Shown piece by piece: positions 18,982 through 27,040 of a DNA stretch of 34,195 nucleotides. Source of the DNA: Bacteroidales bacterium (GTDB lineage: Bacteria; Bacteroidota; Bacteroidia; Bacteroidales; PUMT01). The notes beneath the pieces are model-generated. The model ran no database searches and had not been told where the DNA came from. It saw only the letters and a program-made list of their open reading frames with translations. The stretch covers positions 1-34,195 of the forward strand of contig SLGC01000382.1 in NCBI GenBank assembly GCA_007123885.1, given 5' to 3'. Made by a program: the position numbers and the translations under genes. Position 1 is the stretch's first letter, and each line of letters opens with the position of its first letter.

Positions 18982-19868
18982 TGGAAATAGCATCATTTAT
19001 TTTGGCTCTTAACCAAGTTAAAATAAATCACCAAACAAAGAACCAAACTATTGGCGCAGACTTTTTACTTATAAACAGATCGGGCAAAATCAAGCTTTTT
19101 GATCACTTAAACAACACTGTTTATACTGAAGCAAGTATAAAAGATTGGAATGATAATCTAGAAAAGCTGAATCGACCAATATTTAAATACTTTAAAGCAC
19201 CCGAAAGCAAATTGTTTAAGAACAAAAATGGTGTTTTCATTGCAGACGAATTGGTCAGTGCCTCAGTTATGGGGGTATACAAAGCCCAAAAGCAAAAACA
19301 CATTTACTCAAAAGTAATTCAAGCTTATACAAAATACCTTATTAATCACAGATGTGAGCCGCAACCGGAAATTATTCAAAACTCATACTATGAAATAATG
19401 AAGTATATGCCAGAAAACGTACTGAGCGAATACAAGAGTTATGAAGCACTCATAATAGATTATTCTAAACGTTGTTACCTGGTTGAGGCTCATCTGGATT
19501 TTAGTATTGATAATTTTCTTTATGATGACATAACGGTTGAAGTTTTCTTACTCGACAACGAAGATTTGGGTTTATTGCTGCCAGGAATGATTGATGTTAT
19601 TAACTTATCATTAAATGAAATATATCATGATAGAAATCCATTCTTGTTAAATGCCCTTCAAAACAATGCCTTCATAAATGAAATCAAACACATCATGGCG
19701 TCAAATCTAATTCATGTAAAAGAAAATGATCTTAAACTGACAATTTTTGTCAATTGCTTCATGAGGGAATCCTCATATGTTTCAAGCGGACTAAAGATTG
19801 CAGGTCCGAGTTATGAGAGAATAAAAAAACGGTGGAATAGTTTTAAAATGAACATCAGGGATTGGTAG
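18975..19868 (+). CDS. Orphan hypothetical protein, GTG start or 5'-truncated
   Basis: 297-codon open frame with coherent protein composition; TAG at 18969-18971 immediately upstream in frame; first ATG only at codon 99; no recognised domain. Confidence 0.6.
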   Translation: MSLEIASFILALNQVKINHQTKNQTIGADFLLINRSGKIKLFDHLNNTVYTEASIKDWNDNLEKLNRPIFKYFKAPESKLFKNKNGVFIADELVSASVMGVYKAQKQKHIYSKVIQAYTKYLINHRCEPQPEIIQNSYYEIMKYMPENVLSEYKSYEALIIDYSKRCYLVEAHLDFSIDNFLYDDITVEVFLLDNEDLGLLLPGMIDVINLSLNEIYHDRNPFLLNALQNNAFINEIKHIMASNLIHVKENDLKLTIFVNCFMRESSYVSSGLKIAGPSYERIKKRWNSFKMNIRDW

Positions 19869-19990
19869 ATTTTACTATATCTGCACGGAACCTGCCTTGT
19901 GTTATGACGTGGCTTAATAGTGTTCCCACCAAGCGGGTTATTCTGAACACTGCCGTTATCTTTATAAAAAGTATCAGCAATGGTTTACAA

Positions 19991-20024
19991 CACATCCCGG
20001 AACAAGTTCCGGACGCACATATTA
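19991..20024. repeat. Dispersed palindromic element, copy 1 (cacatcccggaacaagttccggacgcacatatta)
   Basis: 33/34 identical to 22621-22654; core CCGGAAC-AA-GTTCCGG is a perfect inverted repeat. Confidence 0.85.
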
Positions 20025-20079
20025 CAGGTATTTATCAAGGATCACCCCACCCGGCGGGATGCGTTGTCCATCAATGTTA

Positions 20080-20466
20080 ACCGGGCGACGGGCTGCTTTT
20101 CTTCCGGCCCTTACTGATATTGCCGGGATTGATCCGTGTTATTTCAGAACAGATGGCAGGAGTTTTTTGCCTGTGTTGAAAGGTAGTGACTCACCCATAC
20201 AGGATGAATTATTCATGCATTACTCTCTCCGGCGGGGTCCTGGGGAAGGTTGGCCAAATACACGGTGGGTTATGGATGGTAATTACAAACTTTACAGGGA
20301 TATGGTTTTTTACAATACCGGAATTGATCCTTTGGAAGAGAGCCCGTTAATTAATCTGAACCCTGGGGAAATAAACATAAGGGACAGATTTGAGTCAATC
20401 ATTAATGAAAAGGAGCAGGAATTTCCTTTCTATTGGGATGATGAGCCTCATGTCCCCCATTATTAA
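20080..20466 (+). pseudogene. Sulfatase C-terminal remnant
   Basis: LPALTDIAGIDPCYFRTDGRSFLPVLKG...MHYSLRRGPGEGWPNTRWVMDGNYKLYRDMVFYNTG matches sulfatase C-terminal organisation; no N-terminal catalytic half. Confidence 0.7.
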
Positions 20467-20599
20467 TCTGGCAGGATTAATATATGTCAAATTGGATTAA
20501 TATTGATAATTGTTATTGATGTCATATTGCGTTATATTGATGAAAAATTTAGTTATTGAATCCATGTAAATTATTAAATTATAATATAAGGAGCTAATT

Positions 20600-22066
20600 A
20601 TGAAATTAAATAAGGTATTTCGCTTTTCAATGGTTATTTCAATTTCATCGGCACTACCATTAGCTGGTTCTATAAACGAGGATATTAATGAATCGGTGAA
20701 GCCCAACATACTCATCTTACTTGCTGATGATATGGGATACAGGGATATTGGCTGTTATGGAGGTATTGCCAGAACTCCGAATATTGACAGGTTGGCCCAA
20801 AATGGGATTACTTTTTCAAACTTTTATGCAGCAGCGCCTAATTGCTCTCCATCCCGTGCAGCACTATTAACCGGTAGAGCGCCTTCCAGAATTGGCATAT
20901 ACAGTTACAGGCCTCCTGATCACCCCATGCATTTAAGAGCAAGTGAAGTTACAATTGCGGAAATTTTACAGGAACGAGGTTATCAAACTTCGCTTTTTGG
21001 TAAATGGCATTTAGGCTCCCTGAATAAAGATTCAGGATTTAATCATCCTTCCCCAAATGAACTGGGCTTCGATTACTATTTCGCAACTGAACACAATGCT
21101 GAACCCTCACATATTAATCCGGAAAATTTTATAAGAAATGGAGTCCATGTTGGCAAAATAAATGGCTCGTCAGCTCAAATTTTGGCTGATGAAGCAATTT
21201 CATGGATTGAAGATCATAATAATGAACAAAATCCATTTTTCATGTATTTAGCCTTTCATGAACCTCATGCATCCACTCAAAATAATGCTCCACCTGATTT
21301 GGTGAAAAACTACAATAATTATCCAGGGTTTTCTGATAGAGATGCTAATTATCTTGCCAATATTGAAAATCTTGATTTGGCCAGTGGCAGAATAATTAAT
21401 CATCTAATTGAAAAAGAGTTATTTGATAATACCATAATCATTTTTTCATCAGACAATGGTTCTTATCGACAGGCTTCGAATGCTGAGCTTAGAGCTGTAA
21501 AAAGCCATATTTATGAGGGTGGTATCAGGGTTCCTGGCATATTTCACTGGTCTGCATTAAATAACCACGACAAAACTTTAATTAATGAAGCAGCGGGTCA
21601 AGTTGATATTTTGCCAACATTATGTGATATACTCAACATAGAAACTGATCCTGAAATATTCATTGATGGCACCAGCATATTGAGCTTACTAAAGGGATAT
21701 GATTTTAGCCGTGAAAGCCCATTGTTCTGGTTTTTTTACAGAACCTCTCCCGAAATTGCTGTTAGAATAGATCATTATATGATTATGGGTAGGGATCATG
21801 ATAATATCCCGAGAACTCACCAGTTCTCTGCCCGGGATATGACGTATATCAAGAACATGAATTTAGAAGAATACGAATTGTATGATTTACACCGTGATAT
21901 TTCTCAATCCAGGAATTTATTTGATCAATTCGTTGATGCCGGGCTTTTTCAACAAATTATAAATGAAACACTAAAGCATATTCAGATTAACGGATACATC
22001 TGGGAGGATTTACCAGCTTTGGAAGATAGTCCAAGAATAATAAAAACAGAATTTAATCCATATTAA
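20600..22066 (+). CDS. Sulfatase (Cys-type), exported
   Basis: NILILLADDMGYRDIGCYGG, active-site C-S-P-S-R-AALLTGR, GKWHLG, SSDNGS; signal peptide; AGGAG RBS upstream. Confidence 0.95.
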   Translation: MKLNKVFRFSMVISISSALPLAGSINEDINESVKPNILILLADDMGYRDIGCYGGIARTPNIDRLAQNGITFSNFYAAAPNCSPSRAALLTGRAPSRIGIYSYRPPDHPMHLRASEVTIAEILQERGYQTSLFGKWHLGSLNKDSGFNHPSPNELGFDYYFATEHNAEPSHINPENFIRNGVHVGKINGSSAQILADEAISWIEDHNNEQNPFFMYLAFHEPHASTQNNAPPDLVKNYNNYPGFSDRDANYLANIENLDLASGRIINHLIEKELFDNTIIIFSSDNGSYRQASNAELRAVKSHIYEGGIRVPGIFHWSALNNHDKTLINEAAGQVDILPTLCDILNIETDPEIFIDGTSILSLLKGYDFSRESPLFWFFYRTSPEIAVRIDHYMIMGRDHDNIPRTHQFSARDMTYIKNMNLEEYELYDLHRDISQSRNLFDQFVDAGLFQQIINETLKHIQINGYIWEDLPALEDSPRIIKTEFNPY

Positions 22067-22186
22067 ATTACCCCATACACAGACTCTGAAATTAACAAAA
22101 AAGTTTAAACCTTAAATGAAAACAAAAATCAATAACCCCAAAAAATGTGTCTGACCCCTTTAATTTTCCCAGGAGATCGGAGAAAG

Positions 22187-22315
22187 ATGAAAACATTTTG
22201 TTGTGTTCTCATATCAGGTCTTGTTTTGGCGGCAGGATGCGGAAGCGGCAACGGAGACGCGGTATCAGCGATTGAGTTGAATTATCACAATCCCTTTGGG
22301 ATGAACAACATGTAA
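22187..22315 (+). pseudogene. Lipoprotein signal-peptide stub (42 aa)
   Basis: MKTFCCVLISGLVLAAGCGSGNGDAVSAIELNYHNPFGMNNM*: strong lipobox LAAGC then early stop; AGGAGATCGGAGAAAG upstream. Confidence 0.45.
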
Positions 22316-22480
22316 ATGAAAACATTTCGGTAGTTGGTAAAAAGGTGGAATTGCTGCCGGGCTGATTTTATAAATTTAGCAGTCATTTCCAAACAGGGAT
22401 GGCTTCAATCTTTTTGCCACTTATCTCCAACATCCGTTCGGTGTCCCGTGGATGATTAACAAATGACGACACTCTAATAC

Positions 22481-22516
22481 AAAAAAGCACCTACAAAATT
22501 TAATCTGTAAGTGCTT
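22481..22516 (-). terminator. Rho-independent terminator-like hairpin
   Basis: Minus strand: AAGCACTTACA ... TGTAGGTGCTT followed by TTTT. Confidence 0.7.
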
Positions 22517-22527
22517 GATTATTAAGT

Positions 22528-22544
22528 CGGGGTGGCAAGATTAC
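22528..22544 (-). repeat. Duplicate of the tRNA-Pro 3' end (gtcggggtggcaagatt)
   Basis: 17 bp identical to 22698-22714, same orientation; remnant tRNA end or att-like direct repeat. Confidence 0.75.
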
Positions 22545-22560
22545 CTGCGGTGATCTTGAA
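22538..22560. repeat. Hairpin CAAGATTACC-TGC-GGTGATCTTG
   Basis: 10-bp arms with one mismatch, starting inside the tRNA-Pro 3'-end duplicate. Confidence 0.7.
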
Positions 22561-22569
22561 CAGGGAGGT

Positions 22570-22699
22570 GACTAAACAAACCAAAGCCATTTCGCTTCGC
22601 GAACAAGTCTTTTTAATATGCACATCCCGGAACAAGTTCCGGACGCAAATATTAAAAAAGCCCGTTTGTTTTTCACAAACGGGCTTTGGTTTGTTTGTC
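22570..22699. repeat. Nested palindromic element (about 130 bp), copy 2 core at 22621-22654
   Basis: Outer arms GACTAAACAAACCAAAGCC (22570-22588) / GGCTTTGGTTTGTTTGTC (22682-22699); middle arms CTTTTTAATAT (22609-22619) / ATATTAAAAAAG (22649-22660); inner CCGGAAC (22627-22633) / GTTCCGG (22636-22642). Confidence 0.8.
22651..22687 (-). terminator. Terminator hairpin downstream of tRNA-Pro
   Basis: AAAGCCCGTTTG (22657-22668) / CAAACGGGCTTT (22676-22687), T-rich tail on the minus strand. Confidence 0.8.
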
Positions 22700-22772
22700 G
22701 GGGTGGCAAGATTCGAACTTGCGACCTCCTGCTCCCAAAGCAGGCGCGCTAACCGGGCTACGCTACACCCCG
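22698..22772 (-). tRNA. tRNA-Pro(TGG)
   Basis: Minus strand CGGGGTGTAGCGTAGCCCGGTTAGCGCGCCTGCTTTGGGAGCAGGAGGTCGCAAGTTCGAATCTTGCCACCCCGA; cloverleaf arms pair; anticodon TGG. Confidence 0.96.
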
Positions 22773-22833
22773 AACTTTTTGTGAACTTGAAAACTTTCCC
22801 GCGTAAAACGGGATAACAGGTTTTGTATTGTTC

Positions 22834-22922
<89 letters not shown>

Positions 22923-23029
22923 TTTAAAGCAGCACAAAAGTATGAAAAGCATTCTATTTGTCAAAATATAAAATCATTTTGTCGGTAAAAGATATTTTTC
23001 CGGTACCGGTAGTACCCAGGCACGAAAAA

Positions 23030-23722
23030 CTAATCAGGTTTCCCCACTGGGATCAGGATCAGGGGATCCTCGTTCCGGGGCAGATCGAGAACCCTTTTAA
23101 GCTGGTTATCCTGAAATGCGCCCACAATGACGGTGCCCAGCCCAAAAGTGATGGCCTGGAGACAGACATTCTGTGATGCATGGCCAACTTCCATGTGAAC
23201 ATAACGGGTTGCCCGTTCACCATAGCGACCGGCAGTGCGGGCATAGTCGGCAGTAACTATGAAAACTGCGGGTGCTTCCCGCACAGATGCCTGCCCGAGG
23301 GCCGCATCGGATATTTTATCGCGGAGATCCTGTTCTGCCACATGGACCAATGAATGGTCTTCTGGTATATACCTGTACAAACCAGGGTCGAGCCCGTTTA
23401 CATTGCCTGCTGCCACGTAGATCTCAAGCGGGTAAGTGGCACCGGCAGAGGGTGCTGTGCGGAATCCGGAAGCGTCCAGGGTAATTCCCTGTGCAGCCCA
23501 AAGCATCTGGGATATCCATTCAAGTTCTAGCGGTTCATCGAGATAGGACCTTACGGAACGCCTCAGTGAAAGAGCTTCTTCTGTGCTTACCTCTCCCTGG
23601 AACACAGGAGGCGGCAGGCTGATTTTTTGTTGCTGCATAGTTTTTGTATCAAAGGAACTTAAGGAAATAATTACCCCAAGTGCTGTTAAGAATACAACGA
23701 AGTTTACATTATGCCTTTCCAT
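23030..23722 (-). CDS. SagB/ThcOx-type nitroreductase-family oxidoreductase with N-terminal hydrophobic signal
   Basis: SLRRSVRSYLDEPLEL, QMLWAAQGIT, RTAPSAGATYPLEIYVA, GLYRY, HMEVGHASQNVCLQAITFGLGTVIVGAF. Confidence 0.88.
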   Translation of the reverse strand: MERHNVNFVVFLTALGVIISLSSFDTKTMQQQKISLPPPVFQGEVSTEEALSLRRSVRSYLDEPLELEWISQMLWAAQGITLDASGFRTAPSAGATYPLEIYVAAGNVNGLDPGLYRYIPEDHSLVHVAEQDLRDKISDAALGQASVREAPAVFIVTADYARTAGRYGERATRYVHMEVGHASQNVCLQAITFGLGTVIVGAFQDNQLKRVLDLPRNEDPLILIPVGKPD

Positions 23723-23895
23723 TCTCTTAAAAGTATGGTTTGTAACTTGTACCTCATTCGAATATTACCAACAAGTTACCTTTTTGCCGCCATATTTCCC
23801 AATCTTTAATCATCAAAATCATCCGGTAACGGTGTTTTTTAACCGGCTGGTTATGGTCATGGTAAAAAAATTAGATCCAGGCATTTCAAACCTTA

Positions 23896-23926
23896 TTTGC
23901 TTTATATCCGTATATATATACTTTTG
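23896..23926 (+). promoter_or_regulatory. Bacteroidota sigma-ABfr-type promoter candidate
   Basis: TTTG (23896-23899) - N19 - TACTTTTG (23919-23926), about 47 bp upstream of the ATG at 23974. Confidence 0.6.
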
Positions 23927-23973
23927 GATGCAGAAAGTAACCTGGTAATCTACTTAATGATAATTGAAAGCGC

Positions 23974-25038
23974 ATGAGAACGAAATCGTTTTATTTTGCA
24001 GGAAGAAAAGTTCTGTTTGCACTAGTTCTGATAGCGGTTGCAAGTCTGGGATCATGCATGCAAACTGTTTATGTGCCTACCTTAAGACCGGCGCCGGTGT
24101 ACCTTGGACCACATATACAGAATATCTCAGTTATTGACCGTGCCACGCCTGAAAATGATACTTTAAAGGCTTTGGATGTTCTTACCGGAAGCATTCCGAA
24201 TCTTAACCGGGAAGCTGCCCAGAGGGCAGTTGACGGACTTGTCAGGACTATGCAGAATTCACCCCGTTATACTGTTATCCGGACAGCAGAAAGATTAACT
24301 ACTCCTGCTGTCAGAGGGAACTGGCCTGAGCCTCTAGGCTGGAGCGAAGTCGAAGAACTGGCTGCCAGGTATGGATCTGATGCAATACTTGTACTCGAAT
24401 CTTTTGATTCTGATTTTATTATAACTGACGGAGCGACCCGGATTCCATCCCCATCTGAGGGCGGGGGCGGAGAAATTCTTAAAAGAAGGTTTTATGTTGA
24501 AGGGATTGCAGGAGTTAAGCTTGGTTTCAGGATATATGATTTCCAAAACAGGGCAATTGCCGATGAATTCATGTTCAACCATAAATCAAGGGTGGAAATT
24601 GAGGGAAATATTTTGCAAACGGTTGCCGGTGGATTGACTCATCATAAAAAAGCTGTTAATGATGCCGGTTATCATTCAGGAAGAATTTATGCCGAAAGGA
24701 TAAGTCCGGGCTGGGTGAGACTTAATCGCGAATTTTTTAAAAAGGGAGGAAGAAATCGTGATTTCAAGGTCGGAGTGCGCCGGGCCAGAGTACATGACTG
24801 GGAAGGAGCAAAGGAAGCATGGCATAATTCAGTTACATCAAGAAGAAGGAAAACCGCAGGAAGGTCTGCTTATAATCTTGCCCTGATGTATGAAATATCA
24901 GGGGAGCTTGATATTGCCAGGGAATGGGCGCAACATTCATATACAGACTACAGAGTTAAAAAAGCACGTCAATATGTTTTGCAGATTGAAAGGCGTATCC
25001 GTAATGAAAGGATTTCTGAGCAGCAGTTACAGCAATAA
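23974..25038 (+). CDS. DUF6340-like lipoprotein
   Basis: Lipobox SLGSC; VYVPTLRPAPVYLGPHIQNISVIDR; TPR-like C-terminal region (SAYNLALMYEISGELDIAREWAQHSY). Confidence 0.65.
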   Translation: MRTKSFYFAGRKVLFALVLIAVASLGSCMQTVYVPTLRPAPVYLGPHIQNISVIDRATPENDTLKALDVLTGSIPNLNREAAQRAVDGLVRTMQNSPRYTVIRTAERLTTPAVRGNWPEPLGWSEVEELAARYGSDAILVLESFDSDFIITDGATRIPSPSEGGGGEILKRRFYVEGIAGVKLGFRIYDFQNRAIADEFMFNHKSRVEIEGNILQTVAGGLTHHKKAVNDAGYHSGRIYAERISPGWVRLNREFFKKGGRNRDFKVGVRRARVHDWEGAKEAWHNSVTSRRRKTAGRSAYNLALMYEISGELDIAREWAQHSYTDYRVKKARQYVLQIERRIRNERISEQQLQQ

Positions 25039-25191
25039 CTCCGTTCATTATTGCAATTCCGGGTTTTTTCGCCGGGATCCCGTGGTTCGGTGGTTCCGGT
25101 AATGGTGTTCTGAGCGCGGTTCGGAAAGGTCTGACAGCCCCGGGGGAGATGGCGGCTGCAACCGGAATCTTGCCTGTTCGGGTGGCAGGTA

Positions 25192-25222
25192 TAAAAAAAA
25201 GGCAGGGATCCCTCCCCGCCTT
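25192..25222 (-). terminator. Rho-independent terminator downstream of floA
   Basis: AAGGCaGGGA/TCCCcGCCTT-type stem followed by 8 T on the minus strand. Confidence 0.75.
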
Positions 25223-25239
25223 CATTATTAAATCGTCCG

Positions 25240-26226
25240 TTATTTCTTCTTATCCTGACCCGAATCCGGCGATTTTGTGATCGAATCGCGCATTCCGGTA
25301 TCGGCTTCGATATTCTTCAGCCTCATGTAATCCATTACTCCCATGTTGCCGGCCCTGAGGGCATCGGAGAGAGCCTTGGGAACCTCAGCCTCGGCTTCGA
25401 TAACCTTGGCCCGCATCTCCTGGGCCAGTGCCTTGTTCTCCTGCTCCAGGGCAACAGCCATGGCCCTTCTCTCTTCAGCCTTGGCCTGGGCAATGTTCTT
25501 ATCGGCATTGGCCTGATCCATCTGAAGCACGGCTCCAATATTTTTTCCTATATCAATATCGGCAATGTCAATGGAAAGTATTTCAAAAGCTGTTCCGGCG
25601 TCAAGCCCTTTTGAAAGAACAACCTTGGAAATCGAGTCGGGATTTTCAAGCACCGCTTTATGCGATGAAGCCGAACCGATTGATGAGACAACACCTTCAC
25701 CTACCCTTGCAAGAACAGTTTCTTCTCCTGCCCCGCCAACAAGCTGTTTAATGTTTGCCCGGACCGTTACCCGTGCCTTTGCAATCAGCTGTATACCGTC
25801 CTTGGCGACGGCGGCAACGGGTGGCGTGTCAATTACCTTGGGATTTACCGACATCTGAACTGCCTGGAACACATCTCTTCCGGCAAGGTCGATAGCGGTA
25901 GCTGAATTAAAGTCAAGGGGTATATTTGCCTTATCGGCGGAAATCAGGGCATTGACAACATTGATGACATTACCGCCGGCAAGGTAATGTGCCTCAAGCT
26001 GGTCGCGGGAAAGGGAAAGGCCTGCTTTGGTGGAATTGATCATTGCCTTTACAATAATCGAGGGAGGCACTTTTCTCCACCGCATGAATATGAGCTGTAT
26101 AAGAGAAACCCTGACACCCGACAGCAATGCAGAGAACCACATCCCAATGGGTATGAAATACAATATAATCCACAGGCCCACGAATGCACCTATTATAATA
26201 ACAATATAAATTCCTACATCTTCCAT
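25240..26226 (-). CDS. floA: Flotillin-like protein FloA
   Basis: N-terminal membrane anchor, [47 protein letters not shown], long [53 protein letters not shown]. Confidence 0.95.
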   Translation of the reverse strand: MEDVGIYIVIIIGAFVGLWIILYFIPIGMWFSALLSGVRVSLIQLIFMRWRKVPPSIIVKAMINSTKAGLSLSRDQLEAHYLAGGNVINVVNALISADKANIPLDFNSATAIDLAGRDVFQAVQMSVNPKVIDTPPVAAVAKDGIQLIAKARVTVRANIKQLVGGAGEETVLARVGEGVVSSIGSASSHKAVLENPDSISKVVLSKGLDAGTAFEILSIDIADIDIGKNIGAVLQMDQANADKNIAQAKAEERRAMAVALEQENKALAQEMRAKVIEAEAEVPKALSDALRAGNMGVMDYMRLKNIEADTGMRDSITKSPDSGQDKKK

Positions 26227-26235
26227 AATTAAATT

Positions 26236-26724
26236 TTAATTTGTTGGTTTAACAATTAGTTTATCACCCAGGACCTTGACTACGGTGATGTCTGTTTCTG
26301 CATTAATGATATTTTCGACCGACTTGGCTTCATAATAGACACCGTTGATCTCTACTTTGCCGATAGGACCCAGCCGGGTGACAGTCTTTCCGGTATCACC
26401 GGGCTTAACAATGGATATATCGAAAGTGTTTACCCTGCCCTCGAGTTTGGATTCCAGCATGGTTCGCCTCCATGTTCCTGATTTAAGGGAAAAATAGACG
26501 CTTACGAACATGAAAACCGCCGATCCCAGGAGAATATAATTACCTGCAGCAACACCATGCAGCCTGTATGAAAGGAAAATTCCCGTTACAATAAGAATCA
26601 CCCCTCCTATTCCGGCAACTGTGATCCCGGGAATTACCAGGAATTCCACCCATAAGAGGATAATTCCGAGAATTATAATGATTGCAATTGAAAACAATGA
26701 CATATTAACGATTATTATACTCAT
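26236..26724 (-). CDS. NfeD-family membrane protein
   Basis: Multiple TMs plus C-terminal OB-like region GKTVTRLGPIGKVEINGVYYEAKS; upstream of floA as usual. Confidence 0.9.
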   Translation of the reverse strand: MSIIIVNMSLFSIAIIIILGIILLWVEFLVIPGITVAGIGGVILIVTGIFLSYRLHGVAAGNYILLGSAVFMFVSVYFSLKSGTWRRTMLESKLEGRVNTFDISIVKPGDTGKTVTRLGPIGKVEINGVYYEAKSVENIINAETDITVVKVLGDKLIVKPTN

Positions 26725-27008
26725 TCAATGGTAACTTTTAATTCCTTTTTTGCCATGGCTTTGCAATAAGGAACCAAATACCGGAAACTTCCCTTTAATA
26801 CGTCACAGCTTCCCTTGAAGTGAACCATATAAGTACATTGCTCTGCCTGAAGGCTGTCATGTCCGCATATATCGATCAGACATCTGATTACATATTCAAA
26901 CGTATGATAGTCATCATTGTGCAGAACCAGAAAGTTCATTTTTCCCTCACCTGTATCATGCTTGCTTCCGGGATTGTCTTTTATGCCAGGTCTGTTTCTG
27001 TTTTCCAT
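26721..27008 (-). CDS. clpS: ATP-dependent Clp protease adaptor ClpS
   Basis: NFLVLHNDDYHTFEYVIRCLIDICGHDSLQAEQCTYMVHFKGSCDVLKGS; overlaps nfeD start by 4 bp. Confidence 0.9.
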   Translation of the reverse strand: MENRNRPGIKDNPGSKHDTGEGKMNFLVLHNDDYHTFEYVIRCLIDICGHDSLQAEQCTYMVHFKGSCDVLKGSFRYLVPYCKAMAKKELKVTIE

Positions 27009-27040
27009 CTTATGACATTTTTCTGATCGGTTTATTACTG

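Noticed and set aside
19862-20080. 72-aa ORF containing QHIPEQVPDAHITG
   Set aside because: Runs through the 34-bp palindromic repeat; no recognisable protein family; likely non-coding.
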